NCBI GenBank assembly: GCA_022563855.1
Contig: JADFMN010000008.1
Coordinates: 101,427-165,426, forward strand
Source: Armatimonadota bacterium
GTDB lineage: Bacteria > Armatimonadota > Fimbriimonadia > Fimbriimonadales > Fimbriimonadaceae
Direction of reading: 5' to 3'
DNA: 64,000 nt
Below are positions 16,059 through 24,272 of the stretch, one piece after another. Both the position numbers and the translations under genes were made by a program. How positions within the stretch are numbered: the first letter of the stretch is position 1; every line of letters begins with the position of its first letter. Under the pieces are notes generated by a model, which was not told the origin of the DNA, searched no databases, and saw nothing but the letters and a program-made list of their open reading frames with translations.

Positions 16059-16769
16059 GTGGCATCTAAGGGAGACGTCAGCCCGTTCCGAGCCGCGTTC
16101 CACGGAATCATCCATACGTTCCGCACCCAGCGGCATATGCGTGTGCACCTCTACATCACGATGACCGTCGTGCTCGGGGCGCTGCTGCTGGACCTGCACG
16201 TTCGCGAAATCCTCGTGTTGATGTTCATGATCACGTTCGTCTTGGTCGCGGAGATGTTCAACAGTGCGATCGAGGCTGTCATCGATCTCGTTTCTCCCAA
16301 CTATCACCCACTGGCCAAGTTTGCCAAGGACATCTCTGCGGGCGCCGTGTTGATTACCACGATCATGGCCATCGTCGTGGGAACGCTGATCGCGGTAGGC
16401 GATGTCCAGTGGGAGCGAATCCGCATCAGTTTGACGTCCCACGACTTGGGAACGCCAGTAATCGTACGGCTCATCATGGGTGCGGTCATCGTGTTGCTGG
16501 TCGTGGTCGTTGGCAAGGGGCTTGGGAAGCACGGGCAGATCCTCAGAGGAGGCATTGTTAGCGGCCACGCCGCCATCGGGTTCTTCTTTGCGACCGCGAT
16601 GTTCTTCCTGACAGACAACATTCTAGTCACCGCGATCGGCCTCGGGCTGGCGTCTCTCGTAGCGCAAAGCCGGTGGGAGGCGAAGTTCCACTCCGTATTC
16701 GAACTGACGCTCGGTGCAACCGTGGGGATCATCCTCGGCGTACTACTATTCGGAGTGATGCCAAAGTGA
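16059..16769 (+). CDS. Fusion of prokaryotic diacylglycerol/undecaprenol kinase (DgkA) with a PAP2-like phosphatase domain
   Basis: A 236-aa membrane protein. Residues ~8-120 are a DgkA-type kinase: FNSAIEAVIDLVSPNYHPLAKFAKDISAGAVL holds the conserved Glu, Asn, Glu, Asp and the K..KD..A signature, with three TM helices. Residues ~140-236 are PAP2-like: SGHAAIGFFFATAMFF (PSGH motif) and SRWEAKFHSVFELTLGA (SRx5HxxxD motif with Glu for Asp), while the KX6RP first motif is weak. Gram-positive DgkA phosphorylates undecaprenol and PAP2 enzymes dephosphorylate undecaprenyl-PP or PA, so the fusion may balance the lipid carrier pool. The GTG start directly follows the ybeY stop. Confidence 0.8.
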   Translation: MASKGDVSPFRAAFHGIIHTFRTQRHMRVHLYITMTVVLGALLLDLHVREILVLMFMITFVLVAEMFNSAIEAVIDLVSPNYHPLAKFAKDISAGAVLITTIMAIVVGTLIAVGDVQWERIRISLTSHDLGTPVIVRLIMGAVIVLLVVVVGKGLGKHGQILRGGIVSGHAAIGFFFATAMFFLTDNILVTAIGLGLASLVAQSRWEAKFHSVFELTLGATVGIILGVLLFGVMPK

Positions 16770-18262
16770 CGCGCAACGCTGACATGGAAATCCCTCCTAA
16801 ACGTCTAAGGCGACGTATCGCGAACAGGGAGAATCGGGGCGCGATCATCGCCGGGCTGGCGCCGACCACGGTCGGTCTTGCGGCCGCTGCCAGCTTCATT
16901 GCAGCAGCCGAGGTCTCCGTTGGCACGGGGCTTGGCATCTCGGCATTGCTGTTGCTTACAATCGCTCTGAACGGCGTATTCGTAGCCGGAAACACAGCGA
17001 TCGATCTCTTGAGGCCGTCCCATGCGAGAGCGATCAGCGACGACTCGACCGAAGATCGCAAGACGCTGCTCGACCTGATCGACAGAAAGCCCACGTTCGT
17101 CGCAGCGTGCTTCTTGGGCTCGTTGACGATGCGCGCGTGGATGGTTGCACTGACGGTCGTTCCGAGCCAAGGTGTTGTCGGCTGGCTGGCCAGTGAAGGG
17201 AGCGACCTGAACCGGTGGATCGCCGAAGGTGAGAGCGCTCGGGCTCCGCTCGTCTTGGTTCTGACTTTGCTCGTGCTGCTCCTCCCAGTCGCCGCCGTCA
17301 ACGTAGTGTTCGGCGAGCTGGTTCCAAAGAGCTACGCTGTCGCGCATCCGATTTCAACTTCGCTAAGGCTGTACCGGGTTGTGTGCGTTTTCAACAACCT
17401 GTTCTCGATTCCGATTCGGGCTGCGGTCGTGCTCGGCGGACTGTTCACCAAACGGTTTGGAGCCATCGCTACGTTCGCCGTTGCCAACCCGACAGAACAC
17501 GAAATCAAGGACTTGCTGGAGGAAGCGGAGGAGAGCGGCGAGATTGAGGAAGAGGAGCGCGAAATGGTTGCGTCCGTCTTCGAGTTCGGAGACACGACCG
17601 TGCGCGAAGTCATGACGCCGCGCGTAGATCTGAAGACGGCTCCCGTCGAGGCCAACCTTACAGACATCGCCAAGCTGGTAGAAGAGACCGGCCACTCGCG
17701 AATACCCGTGTACGACGGTACCGACGACGTGATTCTCGGCGTGATCCACGCCAAGGACGTTCTGAGCGCGATCGTACACGGCAGGAGTGAGACGCCTGTC
17801 AGAGAGTTGATGCGCCCGCCCGTCTTCGTGCCTGAGAGCAAGAGCCTCCACGATCTGCTGCAAGAGATGCGGCAAGGAAAGACGCAAATGGTGATCGTGC
17901 AAGACGAGCACAGCGGCACGGCTGGCATCGTCACGATTGAAGATATCGTGGAGGAGGTGATGGGTGAGATCGTCGACGAGTACGACGAGGACCTGCCGCA
18001 AATCGTCGCCCACGAGGGCGGGTTCTCTTCCGACGGCATGGTGGAGCTGGACAACGTAAACGAGGCGGTCGGCTCCGAGTTCGAAAGCGAGGAATTTGAC
18101 ACCATTGGCGGGTACGTATTTGGGCTGTTCGGTCGCCTGCCGAAGGTTGGGGATACAGTGGCGTCAGGCGGCTATGAGTTCACGGTTACCGAATCCGACA
18201 AGAAGCGGATACTGAGGCTCTCGATCCGGACCGTCTCCGACCGGTCGTCGGCTGAACGGTAA
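16766..18262 (+). CDS. CNNM/CorC (HlyC/CorC) family membrane protein with CBS pair
   Basis: About 498 aa. Residues ~20-230 are a CNNM transmembrane domain with four TM segments, including LPVAAVNVVFGELVPKSYA. A CBS pair follows: REVMTPRVDLKTAPVE, GHSRIPVYDG, then QMVIVQDEHSGTAGIVTIEDIVEEVMGEI. The C-terminus is a CorC_HlyC domain (EEFDTIGGYVFGLFGRLPKVGD). The family covers Mg2+/Co2+ efflux and export proteins, with adenine nucleotide binding at the CBS pair. The GTG start at 16766 overlaps the DgkA-fusion stop as GTGA and has GGAG 10 nt upstream; ATG 16784 is the alternative. It usually sits with ybeY and dgkA, as here. Confidence 0.88.
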   Translation: MTRNADMEIPPKRLRRRIANRENRGAIIAGLAPTTVGLAAAASFIAAAEVSVGTGLGISALLLLTIALNGVFVAGNTAIDLLRPSHARAISDDSTEDRKTLLDLIDRKPTFVAACFLGSLTMRAWMVALTVVPSQGVVGWLASEGSDLNRWIAEGESARAPLVLVLTLLVLLLPVAAVNVVFGELVPKSYAVAHPISTSLRLYRVVCVFNNLFSIPIRAAVVLGGLFTKRFGAIATFAVANPTEHEIKDLLEEAEESGEIEEEEREMVASVFEFGDTTVREVMTPRVDLKTAPVEANLTDIAKLVEETGHSRIPVYDGTDDVILGVIHAKDVLSAIVHGRSETPVRELMRPPVFVPESKSLHDLLQEMRQGKTQMVIVQDEHSGTAGIVTIEDIVEEVMGEIVDEYDEDLPQIVAHEGGFSSDGMVELDNVNEAVGSEFESEEFDTIGGYVFGLFGRLPKVGDTVASGGYEFTVTESDKKRILRLSIRTVSDRSSAER

Positions 18263-18279
18263 CCGAGCGAATCCGGCGC

Positions 18280-18957
18280 TTAGGCGTCGTCGCCAGCCTC
18301 AGGCTTGCCATGCCCCATACTGGCCTCGGCCTCAGCCTGATTTCGGCAAATGTCGGCTTCCAGCTTCAGGCGCAACTGCTCCACCTCATGGTCGTTCCCC
18401 GATCTCGGCACGTAGATCGGCTCTCCAAACTGAATGACGCACCTTGCGAAGGGCTTTGGGACCATGTACGAATCCCAGGTCGGCGCAAGCCACCGGCGAT
18501 CAGCCGAGATGCCAACGGGGACAAGGGCAGCGCCGGACCTCTTTGCCATCAGCATGATTCCTGGCTGAACAACTCCCTTCGGGCCCCGCGGGCCGTCCGG
18601 GGTGAACGCCATCGTCTCACCGCTCTTTAGAACGCGAATCGATTCGACGACGGCTCTTGCCCCGCCTTTGCCTGACGACCCGCGAACCGTCTTAAAGCCG
18701 AACCGGCGAAAGATCTTGTCCTGCATGTCTCCGTCGCGAGACTTGCTGATGATCGTCCAAACCCCTTGACCCTTGAAGTAGTTCGCCGCCACGAACGTGC
18801 TTCCGTGCCAGCCAGCCAGAATCTTTCCTCCTGATACCTTGTCGAAGTGATCCGCTCCGCGAACTTCAATCCTCAACGTCACCCCCACTGCCCTTGCGAG
18901 GAAATAGCCGATCGGGGGAAGGATGTACCGCCTGATGCTTCGCCAGAACTGCTTCAC
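18280..18957 (-). CDS. Lysophospholipid acyltransferase family protein (DUF374)
   Basis: A 225-aa LPLAT-superfamily protein of the DUF374 type. Motifs are ILAGWHGSTFVA (catalytic His in the block-1 position), IISKSRDGDMQDKIFRRFGF, VRGSSGKGGARA and FTPDGPRGPKGVVQPGIM (acceptor-binding block). An N-terminal hydrophobic helix (ILPPIGYFLARAVGV) anchors it to the membrane. DUF374 members acylate lipid A-type or related lipids; the exact acceptor is unknown here. The GTG start overlaps the rhomboid stop (GTGA), forming an operon yebC - rhomboid - acyltransferase. Confidence 0.85.
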   Translation of the reverse strand: MKQFWRSIRRYILPPIGYFLARAVGVTLRIEVRGADHFDKVSGGKILAGWHGSTFVAANYFKGQGVWTIISKSRDGDMQDKIFRRFGFKTVRGSSGKGGARAVVESIRVLKSGETMAFTPDGPRGPKGVVQPGIMLMAKRSGAALVPVGISADRRWLAPTWDSYMVPKPFARCVIQFGEPIYVPRSGNDHEVEQLRLKLEADICRNQAEAEASMGHGKPEAGDDA

Positions 18958-20030
18958 TGCAGCATCCCCTGGTCGCGAGCTGCTTGAGCCGCGTCGTGCA
19001 AGCCGTACAGATCGTTCAGTTCCTTCAGCCAGCGATCGGCGTCATCTGAATCGAGCTGCGCCATGGCGAGCAGAGCGTGCGGCCTTTGAGGGTCGTCCTT
19101 GTGCTCTTCCACAACGCTCCTGAGCAACGCTTCCCTCAATGCGCGGTCTATCTGTGCCTCGTCGGCCATCTTCATCCTTTCGACCGAGGAGATTCGGCCA
19201 AGACCGCCGCACTCTGCAAGACGGCGGATAACCTCGGGCCGCTCTGCTGCGGGCGCTGCCCGCAATAGTTCGACTACCGCCTCCACCTCGCCCTCCTTGT
19301 CATCCATGCTGCCCAAGGCGTCGGCGCGATCCCACATCGCCTTCAGGTCGTTCGGGTGCTCTGCAAGGTGCTTGTTCGCAGCCGCCAATCCAGCGGCGGG
19401 GCTCCGGCTGCTCATTTCGTCTAGCACCTCTCGTCCGTGCTCGAGCCGCTCCTCGTGCGGCGCGCGCATGATGAGCGCGATCAACAGCCCGCCGAGAAAG
19501 CCGAATAGATGGGCCCAATACGACGGCCCTCCGGTCTGGCCGACATTGAAAACGGCACCCAGGGCTTGCAGCGCGACCCAAACGATTGCGACGACTGCTA
19601 CCGAGACGTTTACTCGCGGTGCGATCGGCACCTTTCGGCTGAAGAACCGGACGGACGAGTATCCGACGACTCCCGCGATCGCCCCGCTGGCGCCGATCAG
19701 CGGGCTTCCGACTCCGGTTGCCACAGCGAGCAGCCAGTGCCCACCGACACCCGCTAGGCCGCCTGCGATGAAGGCGGCGAAGAGCCTCATTGCACCGGTC
19801 TTCGCCTCGACCATCGGGCCGACGGCCGCAAGAAAGACCATGTTGCCGAGCAGGTGCAGCACGTTCTGGTGGACGAACAGGCATGCAAAGGCAGTGACCA
19901 GCGTCGGATGAAACGGGTCGAATCCGAGTGCCTCTATGTACCCCGGATAGAACGGCTGCAAGAACGCTACCGCGATGTTGATGGCGATCAGCGAAATTGA
20001 GAAAATCGGGAATCGAGGCGACGAGCTCAG
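18954..20030 (-). CDS. Rhomboid-family intramembrane serine protease, apparent CTG start
   Basis: A 358-aa rhomboid. The Ser-His dyad is GASGAIAG (Ser115) and YWAHLFGFLGG (His174), with FVHQNVLHLLGNMVFL as the conserved His/Asn helix. About six TM helices occupy residues 8-200, followed by a soluble helical C-terminal tail (~205-358) that may be TPR-like. The first ATG/GTG/TTG in frame (TTG 19961) would cut off TM1. The frame is open upstream to a CTG at 20030 that gives SSSPRFPIFSISLIAINIAV, a typical rhomboid N-terminus, with AGGAG 8 nt before the CTG. I therefore place the start there. It lies 20 bp downstream of yebC. Confidence 0.85.
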   Translation of the reverse strand: MSSSPRFPIFSISLIAINIAVAFLQPFYPGYIEALGFDPFHPTLVTAFACLFVHQNVLHLLGNMVFLAAVGPMVEAKTGAMRLFAAFIAGGLAGVGGHWLLAVATGVGSPLIGASGAIAGVVGYSSVRFFSRKVPIAPRVNVSVAVVAIVWVALQALGAVFNVGQTGGPSYWAHLFGFLGGLLIALIMRAPHEERLEHGREVLDEMSSRSPAAGLAAANKHLAEHPNDLKAMWDRADALGSMDDKEGEVEAVVELLRAAPAAERPEVIRRLAECGGLGRISSVERMKMADEAQIDRALREALLRSVVEEHKDDPQRPHALLAMAQLDSDDADRWLKELNDLYGLHDAAQAARDQGMLQ

Positions 20031-20049
20031 CTAGGACACTCCTGGGCGA

Positions 20050-20796
20050 TCATGCCTCTTGGTAAATCTCTTCCGGGATGTCGGCGTTTACATGCGTGTC
20101 CTTTACGTCATCAAGCTCCTCGAGAGCCTCCAGCAGCCTCACGACTTTTCTCAGTTCGTCATCGGTCGGCTCAGATTTGTTCGTCGCGATGCGGGTCAGG
20201 TTGGCCTCATCGATCGTGAAACCGGCCTCCGCGAGATGGGAGCTGCACTTGTGCAACGTATCGGCCGCAGTTACGACGACGAAGAACTCCTCGTCGTCGG
20301 TGATAACGTCTTCCGCTCCGCCGTCGATCGCCGCGAGCATGAGCGAATCTTCGTCGACTCCTTCCTTCTTCACGAGAATCTGGCCGACTTGCTTGAACTG
20401 CCAGGAGACCGAGCCGTTCTCGGTCAGGTTTCCGTTGTTTCGGCTCAGCGCGTGTCGGATTTCGCTGACCGTGCGGTTGCGGTTTTCGCTGAAGCAGTCG
20501 ATCATGATCCCGACCCCGCCAGGCCCGACGCACTCGTAGGTGATCTCTTCGTAGTGCTCACCCTCGATCTCGCCCGTCCCTCTCTTGATCGCGCGCTCGA
20601 TGTTCTCCTTCGGCAGCGACTCCGACTTCGCTTTGTCGATCGCGACGCGCAGGCGGGCGTTGCCGCTCGGATCGCCGCCGCCGATTTTTGCAGCTACGAT
20701 GATCTCTCTCGCCAAACGAGTGAACAGCTTGCTGCGAAGGACGTCCTTTCGACCTTTCTGCCGCTTGATGGTTGACCACTTGCTATGGCCGGACAT
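20050..20796 (-). CDS. yebC: YebC/PmpR-type (TACO1 family) regulator
   Basis: A 248-aa YebC-family protein. It starts SGHSKWSTIKRQKGRKD, then FTRLAREIIVAAKIGGGDPSGNARLR, ENIERAIKRGTGE, YECVGPGGVGIMID, RNRTVSEIRHALSRNNG and SVSWQF. The full family length is present. Members were called transcription factors (PmpR), and newer work ties YebC/TACO1 to relief of ribosome stalling at difficult sequences. ATG 20796 is used because the family begins at MSGHSKW; the longer reading adds unconserved residues. It heads the yebC - rhomboid - acyltransferase run. Confidence 0.93.
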   Translation of the reverse strand: MSGHSKWSTIKRQKGRKDVLRSKLFTRLAREIIVAAKIGGGDPSGNARLRVAIDKAKSESLPKENIERAIKRGTGEIEGEHYEEITYECVGPGGVGIMIDCFSENRNRTVSEIRHALSRNNGNLTENGSVSWQFKQVGQILVKKEGVDEDSLMLAAIDGGAEDVITDDEEFFVVVTAADTLHKCSSHLAEAGFTIDEANLTRIATNKSEPTDDELRKVVRLLEALEELDDVKDTHVNADIPEEIYQEA

Positions 20797-20869
20797 ACGG
20801 GCTATTTTGGCAGATTCGATGCAACGGCGGTCTGCAACCGGCGTTCGCACAGATCGTTAGGCCAGGAAC

Positions 20870-21202
20870 CTACACCTTTTCCAAATCCGATCCACGCACG
20901 AGCAGCATATAATGCGGCACGAACCTGATCTCCTCGTTCGTCAGTTGCTTTCGCTGTTCTGCCGAGATCGAGTCCAAGAACTTGTCCTGCATTCTCTTGG
21001 CGGCGCGGCGGTGCAGCTTGCCCTCTACGTCGGGGAGGCATTCGAGATCGACTCTGACGGCGATCTCCTGGTCGCTGTAGAAATTCTCGATACGACCGGT
21101 CAGGCCGGCCATGTGATCGTAGTATCCGGTCTCAGCGGACTCTTCCGGGGTCGTGGGCCTCGAAACCACCCGTACCCGGTTGCCTTCCTTGAAGCGCGCC
21201 AT
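20870..21202 (-). CDS. Conserved hypothetical protein, SH3-like barrel
   Basis: A 110-aa basic soluble protein. Its first half (MARFKEGNRVRVVSRP ... YYDHMAGLTGRIENFY ... EIAVRVDLECLP) has the spacing of small SH3-like barrels such as KOW domains or the nitrile hydratase beta fold (a basic strand, a glycine turn, then a hydrophobic strand). The second half is helical (EGKLHRRAAKRMQDKFLDSI). I do not recognise a family and suggest no function. It lies about 70 bp upstream of yebC on the same strand, with a G/T-rich tandem repeat just beyond its start. Confidence 0.6.
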   Translation of the reverse strand: MARFKEGNRVRVVSRPTTPEESAETGYYDHMAGLTGRIENFYSDQEIAVRVDLECLPDVEGKLHRRAAKRMQDKFLDSISAEQRKQLTNEEIRFVPHYMLLVRGSDLEKV

Positions 21203-21222
21203 AGACGATTATTTTACCTGTC

Positions 21223-21330
21223 GGGAGTTCGGGAGTTCGGGAGTCCGGACGTTCCGATTAGTTCGGATTAGTTTGGATTGGTTCGGGTTGGTTCGGATTG
21301 GTTCGGGTTGGTTTGGATTGGTTCGGATTT
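21223..21330. repeat. Tandem repeats: three 8-mers and eight 10-mers, G/T-rich
   Basis: GGGAGTTC occurs three times from 21223. Then 21251-21330 is eight consecutive 10-mers close to GTTCGGATTG, with one to three changes each. The array fills much of the 264-bp gap between the divergent SH3-like gene and cysS. G-run/T-run phasing on one strand is telomere-like in look only. A related 10-bp periodicity appears at 63964-64000. Confidence 0.85.
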
Positions 21331-21466
21331 GGCGTTGCCCCTCACACGTCGCTCGCGCACGGCCTGCCCTTCGGGACAGACCGTGGCACCCTCGACCCTC
21401 GACCCTAGCCTCTGGAACCATATTGTCGCCCAGCGCCTTCTAACCCGCGTTGGTACACTCCCGGCC

Positions 21467-22978
21467 ATGAGCGAGCGCGAGTTCCGCCTGCGCGACACGA
21501 TGTCGGGGCAGGTGAAGCCCCTGAAGGCCATCGAGCCAGGGCATTTGCGCTTCTACTCGTGCGGCCCGACAGTCTACGGCTACGCTCACATCGGCAACTT
21601 CCGCACCTTCCTCAACGCCGACCTGGTCGTTCGCACAGCCGAGGCGCTCGGCTGGAAGGTCACCTACGTCAGCAACATCACCGACGTCGGCCACCTGACC
21701 GAGGACGACGTGGCGGACGCTAGCGGCGAGGACAAGATGGAGAAGGCGCTCAAGTCCAAGGAAGGCGACCAGTTCGCCAATATCTGGGATCTCAGCGAGT
21801 TCTATGCGGAAGCCTTCAAGCACGACTGGAGGCGCATGAACCTGCGCGAGCCGGCGGTGCGCCCAAAGGCGACACAGCACATGCGCGAGCAGATCAAGGC
21901 GATCGAAGAGCTGATCGCCACAGGGCACGCCTACGAGACCCCGACCGGAGTGTACTTCGACGTCTCTTCTTTCGCCGACTACGGAAAGCTCAGCGGAAAC
22001 AAGGAACAAGACAGCCTACAGGTCGCAGTTCGCGACGTCGTGCAGGACGACAACAAGAAGAGCCCCGCCGACTTCGCGCTGTGGAAGAAGGACGACAAGC
22101 ACCTGATGCAGTGGTTCTCGCCGTGGGGCTGGGGCTTCCCCGGCTGGCACATCGAGTGCTCGGTGATGGCACACATGTACCTCGGCGAAACGCTGGACCT
22201 ACACTCAGGAGGCGAGGACCTCGTCTTCCCGCACCACGAGTGCGAGATAGCGCAGAGCGAGAGCGTCGGCGACAAGCCGTTCTGCAACCACTGGATGCAC
22301 GTGCGATTCCTGCAGGTGGAGGGCGAGAAGATGTCGAAGAGCGACGGCAACTTCTACACCGTGCGCGACATGATCGACGGCAAGGGCGCGGATCCGTTGG
22401 CTTTGCGGCTCGCCTTGATCTCTGTGCCGTACGGCAAGCCGCTGAACTTCACGATGCAGACGCTGCGCGACGCGGAGAGGAACGTGGAGAAGTTCCGAGC
22501 CGCCGAGAAGAAGGCTAAAGACGGGATCGAGTCCGGCACAGCGGGCGACGACGCGATCGGCGATGATCTGACGCGGCTGTACGACGAGGCGCTCGACGCC
22601 ATGTGCGACGACCTCAACACTGCGGTCGCGATCGCCAAGGCGCTCGAAGGCGCGAAGGCGATCAACAGCGCGGATGTCGGCTCGTTTTCTAGCGGCGACG
22701 CGCGCGCTGCGCTCGATTTCCTCGACCGGATCAACGCCCTGCTGGGTATCGTGCGGGGCGATTACGGAGCCTGCTGCCCACCTGGTGAAGCCGAAGCGGA
22801 CGACGAGCCGACCGTCGATGGCAAGACGATTAGCGAATGGATCGAAGAGCGCGCTACGGCGAAGGCGAACAGGGATTTCGAAGCTTCAGACGCGGTGCGC
22901 GACCAGCTCGCAGCGGCCGGGATTGAGCTACGCGACTCGCCCGACGGCACCACCTGGGTCAAGAAGTCAACGGTCTGA
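21467..22978 (+). CDS. cysS: Cysteinyl-tRNA synthetase
   Basis: A 503-aa class I synthetase charging tRNA-Cys. The HIGH motif is YGYAHIGNFRTF and KMSKS is in GEKMSKSDGNF. Zinc ligands are the Cys of YSCGPTVYG, the Cys of GWHIECSVMA and the His/Cys of FPHHECEIAQSE. The C-terminal helical domain ends GIELRDSPDGTTWVKK. The ATG at 21467 begins MSEREFRLRD; the longer open frame upstream only reads through the 10-mer repeat. A second, diverged copy of the last ~46 bp lies at 24716-24761. Confidence 0.97.
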   Translation: MSEREFRLRDTMSGQVKPLKAIEPGHLRFYSCGPTVYGYAHIGNFRTFLNADLVVRTAEALGWKVTYVSNITDVGHLTEDDVADASGEDKMEKALKSKEGDQFANIWDLSEFYAEAFKHDWRRMNLREPAVRPKATQHMREQIKAIEELIATGHAYETPTGVYFDVSSFADYGKLSGNKEQDSLQVAVRDVVQDDNKKSPADFALWKKDDKHLMQWFSPWGWGFPGWHIECSVMAHMYLGETLDLHSGGEDLVFPHHECEIAQSESVGDKPFCNHWMHVRFLQVEGEKMSKSDGNFYTVRDMIDGKGADPLALRLALISVPYGKPLNFTMQTLRDAERNVEKFRAAEKKAKDGIESGTAGDDAIGDDLTRLYDEALDAMCDDLNTAVAIAKALEGAKAINSADVGSFSSGDARAALDFLDRINALLGIVRGDYGACCPPGEAEADDEPTVDGKTISEWIEERATAKANRDFEASDAVRDQLAAAGIELRDSPDGTTWVKKSTV

Positions 22979-22990
22979 ACTCGAACGTGG

Positions 22991-23032
22991 CATGGGCTTC
23001 CAGCCCATGAGTAGCTCGGGCATCTTGCCCGA
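22991..23032. repeat. Paired hairpin dispersed-repeat element (GMGFQPM/HGQDA-type)
   Basis: Two perfect hairpins follow cysS: CATGGGCT-TCC-AGCCCATG (22991-23009) and TCGGGCA-TCT-TGCCCGA (23016-23032). Conceptual translation gives the string GMGFQPMSSSGILPEE, which I know as a recurring spurious peptide from dispersed repeats in planctomycete-like genomes. It is a repeat, not a gene. Confidence 0.6.
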
Positions 23033-23075
23033 AGAATCGGGCGGCATGCATCAGACTGAGGCATAAAAGCAGAAT

Positions 23076-23098
23076 CCTCCACACTGCGAGTGTGGAGG
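23076..23098. terminator. Hairpin between convergent cysS and TolB-like gene (possible bidirectional terminator)
   Basis: CCTCCACACT-GCG-AGTGTGGAGG is a perfect 10-bp stem with a 3-nt loop in the short gap between two convergent stops. No clear T-tract follows on the plus strand; on the minus strand only a short TTTT occurs some 8 nt further on. Its role as terminator is inferred from position. Confidence 0.45.
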
Positions 23099-23109
23099 GA
23101 TGAACTGAA

Positions 23110-24027
23110 CTATCCTTTCCGTTTGATCTTAGACCCGTCCGGGCTGAACGACGGATGAAAGTCGCTCGCCGCGCTGTTCGTCAGGTTCACCGGGTTCGTG
23201 CCGTCGGCGTTCATCGCGTAGACCTCCATGTTGCCGTCGCGGCCCGAGGTGAAAGCGATCTTAGACCCGTCCGGGCTGAACGAGGGCTCCCAGTCGACCG
23301 TCGCATTGTTCGTCAGCCTCAACTGGTTCGTGCCATCAGCGTTCATCACGTAGATCTCCCAGTTGCCGTCGCGGGCCGACGCGAAAGCGATCTGCGTCCC
23401 ATCAGGGCTGAACGCTGGCTGCCAGTCGAACTCCTCGTTGTTAGTGAGCCTCACCGGGTTTGTGCCGTCGGCGTTCATCACGTAGATCTCACCGTTGCCG
23501 TCGCGGTGCGAGGTGAAAGCGATCTTCGACCCGTCCGGGCTGAATGAGGGATACCAGTCTGTGCCCGCTTTGTTCGTGAGCCTCACCTGGTGCGTGCCGT
23601 CGGCGTTCATCACGTATATCTCGTAGTTGCCGTCGCCGTGGTCCGAGGCGTAAGCGATCTTCCTCCCGTCTGGGCTGAACGCGGGGTTGCGGTCGAACGC
23701 GGTGTTGTTCGTGAGCCTCACCTGGTTCGTGCCGTCGGCGTTCATCACATAGATCTCCCAGTTACCTTCGGGTTTCGAGAGGAAGGCGATCTTCGACCCG
23801 TCCGGGCTGAACGAGGGCTCCAAGTCGAACGTGAGGTTGTTCGTGAGCCTCACTTGGTTCGTGCCATCGGCGTTCATCACGTATATCTCGAAGTTGCCGT
23901 CGCGCTTCGAGGTGAAGGCTATCTTCACTGGCGGCTCGGCGGAACCGTCCCCGCCGTCTCCGCCGCCGGAACCGATGGTGGCCAGTGCGATCACCAGAAG
24001 TCCGGATATCCACGCCGCACGCTTCAT
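23110..24027 (-). CDS. TolB-like six-bladed PD40 beta-propeller, secreted
   Basis: A 305-aa protein made almost wholly of six tandem ~44-residue PD40 repeats of the form [18 protein letters not shown] and [10 protein letters not shown]...PSFSPDGS. These form a six-bladed propeller as in TolB and tricorn N-domains. The N-terminus [20 protein letters not shown] is a signal peptide that looks like a lipobox with Ser where Cys is expected, followed by a Gly-rich spacer. ATG 24027 is chosen because it opens that signal; upstream residues are unconserved. The repeats are nearly identical at DNA level, so copy number may vary by recombination. Periplasmic or surface binding is inferred. Confidence 0.8.
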   Translation of the reverse strand: MKRAAWISGLLVIALATIGSGGGDGGDGSAEPPVKIAFTSKRDGNFEIYVMNADGTNQVRLTNNLTFDLEPSFSPDGSKIAFLSKPEGNWEIYVMNADGTNQVRLTNNTAFDRNPAFSPDGRKIAYASDHGDGNYEIYVMNADGTHQVRLTNKAGTDWYPSFSPDGSKIAFTSHRDGNGEIYVMNADGTNPVRLTNNEEFDWQPAFSPDGTQIAFASARDGNWEIYVMNADGTNQLRLTNNATVDWEPSFSPDGSKIAFTSGRDGNMEVYAMNADGTNPVNLTNSAASDFHPSFSPDGSKIKRKG

Positions 24028-24272
24028 GCCCTCATTATAAACGGAGTTCTGATCTTTGACCAAAGGAATGGCCGCATCCAGCACCAGGGCAAGGGGCAGA
24101 GGAAATGCAGATACGGCCTAGGTTCAAATGAACATGCGGACGGAGTGCGTCGGCGGCTCACGGGGTGCCGCGAACGAGCCACGAAGGGCCGGGAGTCGTT
24201 CGCGGAGTGCGGCTGTGTGCCGTGTGCCACGGTCAGACCCCAAGGGCTTGTCCGTATGATCGCCGCAGATTT

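Noticed and set aside
21278..21466. Longer cysS start upstream of 21467
   Set aside because: It translates the 10-mer repeat array; the family N-terminus begins at the ATG at 21467.
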